Shown: positions 33,968 to 43,828, counted from the first letter of the stretch. The stretch: 64,000 nucleotides of DNA from UMGS1696 sp964621165 (GCA_964621165.1 CAZULC010000010.1:1-64000), one strand, 5' to 3'. Notes: generated from the sequence alone by a model not told the origin. Numbers and translations are program-made.

Positions 33968-35251
33968 ATGAAAACTAAAGCAGTTCGCCTACATGGCACA
34001 ATGGATCTGCGGCTGGACAGTTTTTCACTCCCGCCAATCTCCGATGGAGAGATTCTTGCCGAGGTCGTCTCCGACAGCATATGCATGTCATCCTACAAGG
34101 CCGCAAGTCAAGGTTCAAAGCACAAGCGGGTTCCCAACGACATTGGTGAAAATCCTGTAATAATTGGGCACGAGTTCGCCGGAAAAATCGTCGAGGTGGG
34201 AGCAAAATGGATGAATAAATTTACACCCGGCGACAGGTTCGTCATTCAGCCCGCAATCAACTACAAAGGCTCCCTCGCGTCTCCCGGGTACTCATACCGG
34301 TTCTGCGGCGGTGCGGCTGAGTACGTCATAATTCCCGAGGAAGTAATGCTGACCGACTCCCTTCTCCCATACAACGGGGACGCGTACTACCTCGGAAGTC
34401 TGGCCGAACCCATGAGCTGCATTATCGGCGGATACCACGCGAGCTACCACACAAAGCCCGGGGTCTACTCCCACGACATGGGGACAAAGTCCGGCGGAAA
34501 CATGATAATTCTGGCCGGTGCGGGACCGATGGGATTGGGATGCGCAGATTACGCGGTTCACGGTGGACGGCCGCCCAAGCTTCTTGTAGTCACCGACATC
34601 GACGACTCACGCTTAAGCCGAGCCAAAACCCTACTTCCGGCTGAGGACGCGAAAAAATACGGCGTGGATCTTGTGTTCGCCAACACCTCAGGTGTGGAAA
34701 ACCCACGGGAATACCTGCTCTCCCTGACTGACGGAGCCGGATTTGATGACGTTTTCGTCTACGCACCGGTGAAGTCAGTTGTGGAACTCGGCGACTCCAT
34801 CCTTGCCCGGGACGGATGCCTGAACTTCTTCGCAGGGCCCACCGACCCCGACTTCTCAGCAAGCTTCAACTTCTACAACGTACACTACGGCTCCACCCAT
34901 ATCGTAGGCACATCCGGCGGAAACACTGACGACATGCGCGAAGCCATCTCACTCATGGAAAAGGGACTCATCAATCCCTCGGGAATGATAACCCACATAG
35001 GAGGACTCGACTCCGCCGCACAGGCAACGCTGAACCTGCCGAAAATCAAGGGTGCGAAAAAGCTAATCTACACCCATGTGACCCTTCCCCTCACCGCAAT
35101 CGAGGACTTCGGCCGCTTATCCGACGAAAACAAAGGCACGTCCCTCGGCGAACTGTTCTCGGACCTCCACATAATTTGCAAAAACGCCGGTGGATTATGG
35201 TGCAGTGAAGCCGAAAAACGCCTGCTCTCCTACGCCGGAGCGGAAAAGTAA
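33968..35251 (+). CDS. zinc-type alcohol dehydrogenase, L-sorbose-1-phosphate reductase-like
   Basis: The 427-residue medium-chain dehydrogenase oxidises or reduces a sugar alcohol or sugar phosphate with NAD(P)H. Catalytic zinc ligands are seen as Cys in SICMSSYK, the GHEFAGKIVEVG motif and the Glu-Pro in LAEPMSC. The nucleotide loop is ILAGAGPMGLGCADYAVHGG. It is longer than usual (about 340-360) and has the GGRPPKLLVVTDIDD and C-terminal extension typical of SorE-like reductases. The substrate is not certain. AAGGAG lies before the ATG, and a terminator follows, so it is a single-gene unit. Confidence 0.8.
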   Translation: MKTKAVRLHGTMDLRLDSFSLPPISDGEILAEVVSDSICMSSYKAASQGSKHKRVPNDIGENPVIIGHEFAGKIVEVGAKWMNKFTPGDRFVIQPAINYKGSLASPGYSYRFCGGAAEYVIIPEEVMLTDSLLPYNGDAYYLGSLAEPMSCIIGGYHASYHTKPGVYSHDMGTKSGGNMIILAGAGPMGLGCADYAVHGGRPPKLLVVTDIDDSRLSRAKTLLPAEDAKKYGVDLVFANTSGVENPREYLLSLTDGAGFDDVFVYAPVKSVVELGDSILARDGCLNFFAGPTDPDFSASFNFYNVHYGSTHIVGTSGGNTDDMREAISLMEKGLINPSGMITHIGGLDSAAQATLNLPKIKGAKKLIYTHVTLPLTAIEDFGRLSDENKGTSLGELFSDLHIICKNAGGLWCSEAEKRLLSYAGAEK

Positions 35252-35264
35252 AGCACAACAAAAC

Positions 35265-35310
35265 AATACCGTGAACCCAAGCGTTACAGCCGAATCCACG
35301 GTATTTTTTT
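35265..35310. terminator. rho-independent terminator between converging genes
   Basis: AATACCGTG (35265-35273) pairs perfectly with CACGGTATT (35297-35305), followed by a T run on the plus strand. It may serve the minus-strand M56 gene as well, whose stop lies at 35312. Confidence 0.88.
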
Positions 35311-35311
35311 G

Positions 35312-37714
35312 TCAGTACCTGTTTACAATCGACGAAACCAACTTGTTGATACGGTAAAGCCCCTCTCCGCAGGTGATTCTCTCCGATGGTACAAAGGACT
35401 CCTCTTCGCCGGGAGCGTTCTGCAAAAGTCCAAGCTCATGGCAGATTCTGAGCGCCGGCCCGTATTCTTCCGAATCATAGGAAACAACGCCGTAGTAGTC
35501 CTCCCCGCCGGACAAAGTCAGCTCAGTGGGATTTTTCCGGAACGCCGCCTTGTTCAGCAGAGCGCATGTTTCATCCATAACGTCAGAGTTTTCGAGAACC
35601 ATGTAACCGCTGTCGTAGCCGTTTTCCTCGTACAAAACCGAATAGCAGTCCTCAGCTGTGAATGACAGCCCGCCGATTTTTGCCGCCCTCGACTCGATTC
35701 TCAAAACGGAATTCGCGTCCATGACCGCACAATCGTCAGGGGACAGAGCCGTGTAAGCGGAAGCCCCGATATACGCGTAAGCCTCAACCGCGTCGGAGTA
35801 GGTGTACGCGCTTTTTTTGAGTATATCCAGAGCCGCGTCAAAGGAACAGCCGTCCTCGCACTTTTTGAGGTAGTACACGTCGTCACGCTGACCCGCGTAA
35901 GCCGCACCCAAAATCTCGTTGAGCAAAGCCGACTCAGCCCAAGTTACGGTTGGGTCGAGAACATAAACCGAGCTGTCCCGTGCGTCCGCCGGAAGAAGAC
36001 TGCGCAATTCGTCAATATCCCTGCTGTAGTCAAAATTCGCGGGACGGTCCAGCTGAACCTCGCTGTAGAACCCCATGATTTTATTCCGCCGCCAAGGGTC
36101 GTTTATCCGCGACGAAATCAAATCCAGCATTGCCTCGGTGTAGAACTGTGAATACTCCACGTTTGCCCCTTTGACTCCACGGTTGTAGCACATCAGAAAC
36201 TTCCGTCCTTCCTCACCGCTGACGGAGGTCAGGATTTTCGCCATTCCCTCATCGGTTATGTAAACCGGAAGTGAGGCGAATCCCTCGTCCAGCAGATCCC
36301 CGCCGTCGGATATGAGCATAACCACAGCCCCGTTTATCAGAACACAGTCAAGCTCCGTCATATTCTGTTCCGCAGATATCGCCATAACAGCCGCCGAGGT
36401 TTTCTCGTCAACATAAGGAGAGGACGAAACCGCCTCGAGAAAGCTGTCGAATCCGCCGTTTCCGATTTTTTCAGCCAAAGCCGGAGAACATTCGCTTCCG
36501 ATAATACGCCGTATCTGACAAACATAGTCCGCCGCCGTGTATTTCACGCTGAGGTGCATTGACATAACGTCCTCGCCGGACAGTGAAGCGTAGTTTTCGA
36601 TGTACACCGAGTAGTCGCTGTTTTCCGACACCACCGGATTCGTGAGACACGCCGTCACAATCACCGCGCACAATATCACGCTTGCGGTACGGGACAGGAA
36701 CTTGTTCTTCTGCCAGTGAGATATGGACAAAAGCCGCCGTCCTATGCACCTTCCAGCCGAAGACATGCAGCATCCGCCCATGACATATTCCGGATAGAAC
36801 AGGCTCTTTGATATCAGCCGGGCGTAATCCGACGGAGAAACACATGCGTTTTCAATGGTACGGAGGTCGCACCAGACCTCGATGTCCTCCCGGAGCATTT
36901 TCCTCACTATCCACACAAGGGGATTGTACCAGAAGCAGCACACGACAATGGTAGAAGCAAGCAGTGTTATGTTGTCGCCGTTTTTGTAGTGGTTCAGTTC
37001 GTGACTGAATACCATCTGAGTCTCCTCAGGGGTTGTGTCCGGACTGTAGATTACCGCCGGAGACAGAATTCCCGACAGCATGGAACATCTGCCCAGCCTC
37101 AGAGACGGGATTCTCTTGATTCCAAGTCCTTCGGCACACCGACGGTACTTTACAAGAATTTCCTCGTCCGTACAAAGAACCGAGTCACGCCGTGTTTTAA
37201 TCACCACTCTGCGGTAGAGAATCAGATGAAACGCGATGAACGCCGCCGCACCTCCAAAGTATACCGCCAAAATGACGCGGTTGATCACCCTCGCAAGGCT
37301 TCCTTCATTTTCTCCGCCGCCCACAAGATATTCTACAACGGTAACAGTATCCCGCTCTGATGAATCCGTAGAAGTCGAATAATCTTCCACCACGGGTTCG
37401 GAACTTTCAATCACATAAGGATTTACTTCTTCTCGAGCGGTCTCTTCCACGGCGGTAAAATCGGAAACGCACTCAGCGTCGTTGGCAAGCATGTAGGTTA
37501 TCTCCCGCCCGATTGGCAAAAAATTGTAGACAGACGTAAAACTTTCCGGGAACACGGGACACACAAGCCTCACAAACAGAACCAGCCACATAATCATACC
37601 GATGCGGGGCATAATACGGCACCACAGGATTTTCCTGATTACTATAATAATAGCCGCGGCAACTGACGAAAACACAGTGGTTTGCATCAAAAGCAGGATT
37701 AAATAATCCGTCAT
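35312..37714 (-). CDS. M56 (BlaR1/MecR1-type) membrane sensor peptidase with SLH-like C-terminus
   Basis: The 800-residue protein is a membrane metalloprotease sensor partnered by the BlaI-type repressor upstream. Several membrane segments occupy residues 1-60 and about 140-170; the zinc motif is HELNH at 238-242, with a downstream acidic ligand in REDIEVWCD; a further membrane segment lies near 345. The extracellular C-terminal half (about 380-800) is not a penicillin-binding domain. Its last part has repeats that look like S-layer homology modules (TWAESALLNEILGAAYAG, ALRICHELGLLQ...ERITCGEGLYRINKLV). It may thus sense the cell wall or surface layer rather than beta-lactams. The SLH assignment is moderate. 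Confidence 0.82.
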   Translation of the reverse strand: MTDYLILLLMQTTVFSSVAAAIIIVIRKILWCRIMPRIGMIMWLVLFVRLVCPVFPESFTSVYNFLPIGREITYMLANDAECVSDFTAVEETAREEVNPYVIESSEPVVEDYSTSTDSSERDTVTVVEYLVGGGENEGSLARVINRVILAVYFGGAAAFIAFHLILYRRVVIKTRRDSVLCTDEEILVKYRRCAEGLGIKRIPSLRLGRCSMLSGILSPAVIYSPDTTPEETQMVFSHELNHYKNGDNITLLASTIVVCCFWYNPLVWIVRKMLREDIEVWCDLRTIENACVSPSDYARLISKSLFYPEYVMGGCCMSSAGRCIGRRLLSISHWQKNKFLSRTASVILCAVIVTACLTNPVVSENSDYSVYIENYASLSGEDVMSMHLSVKYTAADYVCQIRRIIGSECSPALAEKIGNGGFDSFLEAVSSSPYVDEKTSAAVMAISAEQNMTELDCVLINGAVVMLISDGGDLLDEGFASLPVYITDEGMAKILTSVSGEEGRKFLMCYNRGVKGANVEYSQFYTEAMLDLISSRINDPWRRNKIMGFYSEVQLDRPANFDYSRDIDELRSLLPADARDSSVYVLDPTVTWAESALLNEILGAAYAGQRDDVYYLKKCEDGCSFDAALDILKKSAYTYSDAVEAYAYIGASAYTALSPDDCAVMDANSVLRIESRAAKIGGLSFTAEDCYSVLYEENGYDSGYMVLENSDVMDETCALLNKAAFRKNPTELTLSGGEDYYGVVSYDSEEYGPALRICHELGLLQNAPGEEESFVPSERITCGEGLYRINKLVSSIVNRY

Positions 37715-37756
37715 ATATTATTCCATTTTACCGCTCTCGCCCTTGAGAGCTGAATT

Positions 37757-38203
37757 TTATTTTGTCATATCCGCATCCGTCTCACTTGCAGGATCATTCT
37801 CGTCAATGTCGTTCAGAATGCTGATGATATCCGCCTTTTCCGTCTCGCTGAGAGAACCTCTCTTAACAAGGGAAGCCATAAGGTTGTAGGCGGAGTTGTC
37901 GAACACCCTCTCGATAAAGGAGTCAACCTCGTATTTCACGCACTCGGGCTTCTTCGCCACAGGAGTGTACTTGTAAACCCCGGAGGATTTGTCGATAGCC
38001 ACAGCCCCCTTTTCGGACAGCCGTATTGTTAGCGTTCTTATGGTAGTGTTGCTCCAACCGGTCTCTCCGAGCTGACTTATGATTTCGCCAAGGGTCATAC
38101 CCCTAGAGCTGTTCTCGCATCCGTCCCACAGGACCTTCATAATACTCCACTCTGCCTCGGATATCTTTAATGTCTTTCTTCTTCCACGCATTTCTGTAAC
38201 CAT
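37757..38203 (-). CDS. BlaI/MecI family transcriptional repressor
   Basis: The 148-residue winged-helix protein matches BlaI/MecI: ISEAEWSIMKVLWDG at the start, TLGEIISQLGETGWSNTTIRTLTIRLSEKGAV as the DNA-binding part, and a C-terminal dimer/cleavage half. In this family the partner M56 peptidase triggers cleavage of the repressor. It lies 42 bases upstream of the M56 gene in the same operon. Two starts are possible (MVTEMRGRRK or MRGRRK); neither has a well-placed ribosome binding site. The next 199 bases upstream (38204-38402) hold no gene and I see no clear BlaI operator there. Confidence 0.92.
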   Translation of the reverse strand: MVTEMRGRRKTLKISEAEWSIMKVLWDGCENSSRGMTLGEIISQLGETGWSNTTIRTLTIRLSEKGAVAIDKSSGVYKYTPVAKKPECVKYEVDSFIERVFDNSAYNLMASLVKRGSLSETEKADIISILNDIDENDPASETDADMTK

Positions 38204-38402
38204 AACCTTTCATGTATTTGGATTTTTTATATCCATAAAATTTTCCCATGTAAAACTCGTCAGCCAAACCGCCGCCGACCGACATTAACATCAACCTTAT
38301 CGGCTCGTACATCATGCAGTCCGTCTCACAGTCAAGTAAATTCAGTGATTCCAGAACTCAGCCGCGTCATAAGCGCATAATTCCCTGAATATAACCACAG
38401 CC

Positions 38403-40358
38403 CTATCTCAGCATCTCCTGACCGCCGGTTACTGGAAGAGCCTGTCCGGTCTCGTACTTCTGCCCGATTATGTACTCCACAGCTCGGCAGACGTCCTCGA
38501 TTCTGCATCCGCGCCCCAGCGGAACCTTGCCCTCATAGAACGCACGCACGTCCTCAACGGTTTTCGCACCGGGAACCTTGCCGGCCTTGAGGTACTGCAC
38601 GAACAGCCCCTTTTCCGGGTCGGACCACAGGGGACCGTCGAGGAAGTTTCCGGGGCAGACCGCGTTTACCTTGATTCCGTAAGGTGCCAGCTCAAGCGCA
38701 AATGACTGGGTAAGTCCGATTCCGCCGAACTTGCTGCCCGCGTAGGCAAAGTTTTTATTTGACCCCGACAGCCCCGACTTCGAGTTGATTTCGATTATGT
38801 CAGCCATGTACTCCGGCGAGGCTTTTCTCTGCACCTTCATCACAGCGGACGCATGCTTCGCGCACAGGAAGTAGGCCGTGTAGTTGACCGAGGTAACAAG
38901 CTCAAAGTCAGCCTTCGCCATCTCGTCGAGAGAGCCTGCACGGACAATTCCCGCGTTGTTCAAGAATATGTCAAGCCCGCCGAGGGAGAGGACAACATCC
39001 TTTATCATGTTCTTCACGCTGTTCTCGTCCGATACGTTTGCCTCCACAGCCAGAGCCGGAACACCGTACTTCTTTTCAATTGCCTCAGCCTCAGCCGCCG
39101 CACCATACGCGTTCATGTCGGCAATCACCACAGCCGCGCCGAGAGAGCCGAGATATTCAGCGATTCCCGCACCGAAGCCCTGAGCCGCACCCGTGACAAG
39201 CGCAATCTTTCCCGCCAGTTTTTTTCCGTCGGAGGGAACCATCGCCACCTTTGCCCGGTAGCTCTCCACTTCCCAGTTCACGATGAAGTCAGCCAGACGG
39301 TCAGCCATGTGCCGCACTCCGCCGAAGCTCTCAGCCATAACGGTAATCGCCATAGCGTCCTTCCATACCGCCTCGGCAGTCTCCGCGTCCTTCAGGTTCT
39401 TTCCCACGGCAAACATGCCCACGTTCTTTATAAACACAATCTTAGGCCTGAACCCGCGTCGTCTCTCGTATTCCTCAAAAGCGGAGACAATATCGTCAGT
39501 CCCGCTGCTCTCCACAAACAAAGGCTCAGCCCTGCAGTAGACAATGTGGTCGGGAGTCAGGGGCTTTTTCAGTACCTCAAACTTCTCTCTCGACTGGGCA
39601 AAATCAAGCACGGTCCTGTTCAGCGAATACCGCACTACCGCACACCCGTCTTTGTCATAGGCCATACGGACAGCCGGAGCCGCCTTGACAGCCTCATCCT
39701 CACACGCTGCGTCAGAAATATCACTGAAATCAGCCCGGACGACGGCTTTTTCACTCAAAACCTTCATCACACCGGCAACAGTGGAGTTCATCTCGCTCTT
39801 TGAGTCAGACGCGAAGAAAATTCCGTGGTTCTGTAAAAGCAGCACCTTCGGCTCCTCTCCCGTCTCACGTCTGTAAGCCTCCATCTTCTCACGGCAGGCC
39901 TTCGCCAGAATATACCCCGGCTCGCACTCGTCAACCCACACGCACCCGGGAAGAATTTCCTTTGCAGCAGTCTCACCTCCAGCGGAGCAGGTCAGTGCGT
40001 TTACAATTGTCGGATGCACGTGAAGCACATACGTCTGACGGAACAGGTCATGAAGAAGGGTTTCCACCGATGGACGCTTGAGTTCTTCTCCCGGCATTCT
40101 CGCCGCCATCATGTCCGCAAGCACCTCAGCCTCCCGGACGTCGGTTTCAGGGGAATACTCCTTTTCCCAGATTTTTTCAAGCTTTGTCCGGCTCATCCGA
40201 ACGAATCCTTCCTCGGTAATATGGGCAAGGGAGTAGCCGCTTCCTTTGATGTACAGCTCGGTTTTGTTCTTGTAGGAAGTATTTCCGCCTCCCGCCAGAA
40301 CAAACCCATCCTTCTGCCCATACCTGTTGGAAATTTCAACAATTGACTTAAGGCTCAT
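38403..40358 (-). CDS. bifunctional class-II aldolase / short-chain dehydrogenase (rhamnulose-phosphate aldolase-like)
   Basis: The 651-residue protein fuses two enzymes. Residues about 1-390 are a class-II aldolase (NRYGQKDGFVLAGGGNTSYK, zinc ligands in LHVHPTIVNAL, LLQNHGIFFA). Residues about 405-651 are a short-chain dehydrogenase with TGAAQGFGAG, NNAG and the catalytic YAGSK. This fusion is known for rhamnulose-1-phosphate aldolase linked to a lactaldehyde-handling dehydrogenase, so it would cleave a deoxy-sugar phosphate and act on a product. The start is ATG 40358, preceded by AAAGGTGG; a longer frame from 40448 runs into the intergenic region. It lies 58 bases downstream of the PHP gene. 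Confidence 0.88.
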   Translation of the reverse strand: MSLKSIVEISNRYGQKDGFVLAGGGNTSYKNKTELYIKGSGYSLAHITEEGFVRMSRTKLEKIWEKEYSPETDVREAEVLADMMAARMPGEELKRPSVETLLHDLFRQTYVLHVHPTIVNALTCSAGGETAAKEILPGCVWVDECEPGYILAKACREKMEAYRRETGEEPKVLLLQNHGIFFASDSKSEMNSTVAGVMKVLSEKAVVRADFSDISDAACEDEAVKAAPAVRMAYDKDGCAVVRYSLNRTVLDFAQSREKFEVLKKPLTPDHIVYCRAEPLFVESSGTDDIVSAFEEYERRRGFRPKIVFIKNVGMFAVGKNLKDAETAEAVWKDAMAITVMAESFGGVRHMADRLADFIVNWEVESYRAKVAMVPSDGKKLAGKIALVTGAAQGFGAGIAEYLGSLGAAVVIADMNAYGAAAEAEAIEKKYGVPALAVEANVSDENSVKNMIKDVVLSLGGLDIFLNNAGIVRAGSLDEMAKADFELVTSVNYTAYFLCAKHASAVMKVQRKASPEYMADIIEINSKSGLSGSNKNFAYAGSKFGGIGLTQSFALELAPYGIKVNAVCPGNFLDGPLWSDPEKGLFVQYLKAGKVPGAKTVEDVRAFYEGKVPLGRGCRIEDVCRAVEYIIGQKYETGQALPVTGGQEMLR

Positions 40359-40416
40359 GTTCAGCCACCTTTCGATTTTTATGTTATCCGGAACCCGATT
40401 GTAAATCCGGTAATGC

Positions 40417-41694
40417 TCATTTTTGTTCCATCCCGCCAAGCGCGGCAAAGTAGCTTATTCTGTCCTCCAGATCCGGGTACTGCTCAACCGTCCTGGCCGC
40501 GAACATACCCTCACCCTCGCCGGACTTTTCATGCCCTATCAAGGCGTAAGTCGCACGGGTCAGGTGCGGATACAACTCCAAGGCACCGCAGACAAATGAC
40601 TGACGGGGTGAGTTTATGTCCTCACCGGAAATCTGGAACAGCCCCTGCTCGTCGCACAGCTTCATGACCCGCTCAAGCTGGACGGGAGTATTTCTCGAGG
40701 GCATGTACGTAACCGCCGCGAATCCGCATTCCGACAGGGTCTCAAACAGAAGTGGGAGGTAGTCGTCCTCGAACTTCTGGGCCTTTTTGTCTCCGGTTGG
40801 GGACTCATCTACGTCTCCAAGATACGCATAGGCCGAAATTGCGCCAAGACGGTTTGCAAGAGCGGTGAAGTCCCGTATGTTCATGCACTCCTCGTCAGCG
40901 TCAACGTAGAACTGCCCGACAAGACTGCTCTTCAACACCCCCAAAATGTCGTACTCGTAGTATTCCAGCGGAGCGCTCATCAGCTTGATTCTGGTTTTCT
41001 CCGGCATGGCAGAGCCGCACAGCATGTCGATAAAGTCACACGCCGCCCCCCGCTCCGGGTACTTACCCACGATTTTCTTCGTCAGGGCGTAACATATGTG
41101 CCTCTCGGTCACGCTTCCACCCTCGCGAGCCATGGACAGGGGAAGAACATCGCCGTCAAAGTCCACTTCAATACCATAGGGGCGGGTCAGGTCCGTGATC
41201 CTTTTGCACATTTTGCGGTTGCGCAGGTTCCTCTTTTCTCGCAGGGGGGCAAGAGCCGACTCAGCCACGCCGATTTTTCTCGCCGGAACTCCGTGCATAG
41301 CTAAATACGCAACCGAATGCTGATCCGGATTGTTGATTTTCCTGCCCTCAAGCGGCGTCCCGTCAACCAATGTACGGCATTCGAAGCCGCAGGTAGTGGG
41401 CATGCCTAAAATCTCTCCCGCACGGGTGAACTCGAGCATTCCGCCAACGCTGTCGTGATCCATGATTCCGGCGGTTCTGAGTCCGGCTTTCCATGCATAG
41501 AACACCGCTGACGTCGGAGTGTACGGCGAGAACGAGTAGATTGTGTGGATGTGGTTGTTCACGTACTCCCCGCGGGGCGGTACTTCAACCTCACCCGAGT
41601 CGATTTTCTTCCTGATTTCTCTGAGAGAGTCCAGCCTGACCTCAGCCGGAACGTCACACCTGCTTATTGTTTGAAGCAACTCTTGCATATCCAT
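40417..41694 (-). CDS. PHP-domain metal-dependent hydrolase
   Basis: The 425-residue protein has a PHP (polymerase/histidinol-phosphatase) metal site: HIHT in NNHIHTIYSFSPYTP, GIMDHDSVGG, and further His/Asp residues (GFECRTL, NPDQHSVAYLAMHG). Such enzymes hydrolyse phosphate esters. It is transcribed with the aldolase-dehydrogenase gene just downstream and may act on a sugar phosphate of the same pathway. AAAGGAG precedes ATG 41694. The exact substrate is not known. Confidence 0.82.
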   Translation of the reverse strand: MDMQELLQTISRCDVPAEVRLDSLREIRKKIDSGEVEVPPRGEYVNNHIHTIYSFSPYTPTSAVFYAWKAGLRTAGIMDHDSVGGMLEFTRAGEILGMPTTCGFECRTLVDGTPLEGRKINNPDQHSVAYLAMHGVPARKIGVAESALAPLREKRNLRNRKMCKRITDLTRPYGIEVDFDGDVLPLSMAREGGSVTERHICYALTKKIVGKYPERGAACDFIDMLCGSAMPEKTRIKLMSAPLEYYEYDILGVLKSSLVGQFYVDADEECMNIRDFTALANRLGAISAYAYLGDVDESPTGDKKAQKFEDDYLPLLFETLSECGFAAVTYMPSRNTPVQLERVMKLCDEQGLFQISGEDINSPRQSFVCGALELYPHLTRATYALIGHEKSGEGEGMFAARTVEQYPDLEDRISYFAALGGMEQK

Positions 41695-41765
41695 TTTTCA
41701 GTCTCCTTTTTGATACTCTGTCCGATTGCCTTCTTTCCTGATTGAATAGTCTTCTTTTTATTTTT

Positions 41766-43061
41766 TTATTCTATAACTTCGCGCAGAGCCGCGTATCCGT
41801 CGGGTTCACGACCATACATGAAGCTGTAGCATCGCCTGTATTCTTCCCGCTTCTTTTCGGCTTCACCTGAAGCAAAGTCGTAATTCTTCCGCCGCAGTCC
41901 GGTGAGCATGATGTTTTTCGGAGTCTCCTCCGGGTCAATCAGCTCAGTGGCGTTTGTTTTGTACCCCTCAGCCTCGAGCATCAGCAGCCTAAGCGAATCC
42001 GTAGCAGCCGCCGCCAACTTCTGCCTGAACAGCGAATACCGCCCGATAAAGTCAAGCGAAGGACAGTTCATCTCGTTATTTAACTGGTGCTGGCAGCATG
42101 GGGTCGATAAAATCACGTCAGCCCCGTGACGCACGGCAAAGTCAAGCACAATGTCCGTGGCAATATCGCAGGCGTGCAGTGACACCACCATGTCAACCTT
42201 TCTCTCCGGCTCAAAGTCGTTTATGTTCATGGCGAAAAACTCCATCCCAGCCATCCCGCATTTTTCCGCAACACCCGAGCAGAAGTCCATGACGGATTTT
42301 TTCAGGTCCACGCAGGTCATCTTTACTTTCCGGTGCAGTATTTCCGTGATGACATAATACGCCGCGAAGCTCAGGTAGCTCTTCCCGCAGCATAAATCGC
42401 AGACGTACAGCTCCCCCTCGGGACTCAAACGCTTTTCTGCGTCAATAATGTACTCCGCGAACCGGCAGATCTGGCGAAACTTCGACTGACGCTTGTCGTG
42501 GACCCGTCCGTTTTCGTCAGAAATCCCGAGGTATTTAAGGAAATTCTCTCCGCCGGTGAGGACGTGATTCTTCTCCCGGTCGTTCCCGTTCAGCCGAACA
42601 GCTCCATCAGGCACAATCGCCCCGGTGAAGCCCGAATCAGCGCCGTTTTTTCCTGTCAGCCCGCCATTTTTATCGGGAGGACCCGCACTGTTTTTTCCGG
42701 AATCAAAGCCCGCACCCGAGCCAATGTTCCCCTTTTTGATAAGTGTGACAGCACCTTTTTTCGACACCATCACCGCCGCACTGCCGCAGGGGTCCGCAAG
42801 GTCCGCTTTTCTGAATACGTCAAACCATCCTTCAATCCTGCCCGACAGTTCATCCACGGAAACATTCTCCTGCCTGACTCTGCCTTCAGTGAGGGAGGAC
42901 TCAAACTGAACCACGCTCTCCCCGCCGATTTTTTTGATTTTTCCCTTGATTTTGAGTACCTCTTCGCCAATGGGTGAGTGAAAGGTCAGCGAGGTCAGAC
43001 TCCCCACACCGACGCTTTTCTCCACCAGAGCCGCGAATGAGGTGATTTTTTCATTCTTCAT
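41766..43061 (-). CDS. SAM-dependent methyltransferase (Methyltransf_32-like)
   Basis: The 431-residue protein has an N-terminal region of about 185 residues with no known fold and a C-terminal Rossmann methyltransferase (about 200-400): SKFRQICRFAEYIID, SAM motif CDLCCGKSYLSFAAYYVI, VDLKKSVMDFC, VVSLHACDIATDIVL and the STPCCQHQLN motif. This signature is shared with large RNA-methyltransferase-like families (METTL25/TRMT13-related), so an RNA substrate is possible. It starts 13 bases after plsY and is part of the der operon. Confidence 0.8.
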   Translation of the reverse strand: MKNEKITSFAALVEKSVGVGSLTSLTFHSPIGEEVLKIKGKIKKIGGESVVQFESSLTEGRVRQENVSVDELSGRIEGWFDVFRKADLADPCGSAAVMVSKKGAVTLIKKGNIGSGAGFDSGKNSAGPPDKNGGLTGKNGADSGFTGAIVPDGAVRLNGNDREKNHVLTGGENFLKYLGISDENGRVHDKRQSKFRQICRFAEYIIDAEKRLSPEGELYVCDLCCGKSYLSFAAYYVITEILHRKVKMTCVDLKKSVMDFCSGVAEKCGMAGMEFFAMNINDFEPERKVDMVVSLHACDIATDIVLDFAVRHGADVILSTPCCQHQLNNEMNCPSLDFIGRYSLFRQKLAAAATDSLRLLMLEAEGYKTNATELIDPEETPKNIMLTGLRRKNYDFASGEAEKKREEYRRCYSFMYGREPDGYAALREVIE

Positions 43062-43074
43062 ATGTAGTCCGAGC

Positions 43075-43761
43075 TTATCTGCTCTTTTTTATCTCAAATT
43101 TGCTTTCCGTTCCTTTGAAAATCCGCTTGATGTTCTCACGGTGCTTGACTACAATAATTATCATGATAATCATAGCGATAAACTCAATCATCCGCAGCCC
43201 CGTGTCGTTCATCCGGTTGAGAATCAGGGGGTACAGCATGGCGCAGAGTACGCTTCCGGCCGAGATGTACTTGGTTCCCACTGCAATTATAGCGAAAATC
43301 GCGAACAAAATAAGGAACAGCCGCCAGTCAAGCATCAGTACAATTGTGGCGAGACATAATACTCCCTTGCCCCCGCGGAATCCGTAGAACACCGGGAACA
43401 CATGGCCCACAAGACACGCCAGCCCCGCGATGTAAGCCGTCAGGTAACCGAGACATGCCCAGCCAATCAGCACCGCAATCATGGTCTTGCCCACGTCGCC
43501 AACCATTGTGATGACCGCAGCCTTTTTGCCGTAGTTGCGCATCATGTTGGTGAAGCCCGCGTTTCCGCTCCCGTGGTTGCGCACGTCGTCGTTGTACATC
43601 TTCCTGGACACAATGACGGCCGTGTTAATACTCCCAAGAAGATACGGTATCAGAACATACACAAACACCAAAGCCAGCGACGCCCACAGGGGAATATCTT
43701 TCCAGTATTTTCCGATAATTCCCTCAAATCCAAGCTCATATTTCAAGAAAAAATGCAGCAT
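43075..43761 (-). CDS. plsY: acyl-phosphate:glycerol-3-phosphate acyltransferase
   Basis: The 228-residue membrane enzyme puts the first acyl chain on glycerol-3-phosphate using acyl-phosphate from PlsX. PlsY motifs are present: GSINTAVIVSRKMYNDDVRNHGSGNAGFTN, GHVFPVFYGFRGGKGV, and five or more membrane segments. The N-terminus is about 30 residues longer than in many homologues. It lies 67 bases behind der, the usual clostridial order. Confidence 0.95.
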   Translation of the reverse strand: MLHFFLKYELGFEGIIGKYWKDIPLWASLALVFVYVLIPYLLGSINTAVIVSRKMYNDDVRNHGSGNAGFTNMMRNYGKKAAVITMVGDVGKTMIAVLIGWACLGYLTAYIAGLACLVGHVFPVFYGFRGGKGVLCLATIVLMLDWRLFLILFAIFAIIAVGTKYISAGSVLCAMLYPLILNRMNDTGLRMIEFIAMIIMIIIVVKHRENIKRIFKGTESKFEIKKSR

Positions 43762-43828
43762 TTCTCTACTCCAAAATATATTTTATTAACGTTAAATCGG
43801 AACTTTCCCGCATAATCAATACAAAAAG

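Noticed and set aside
38103..38315. Small minus-strand open frame (MMYEPIRLML...) in front of and overlapping the BlaI gene
   Set aside because: It overlaps the BlaI gene by about 100 bases in another frame, lacks a ribosome binding site and has a skewed composition.
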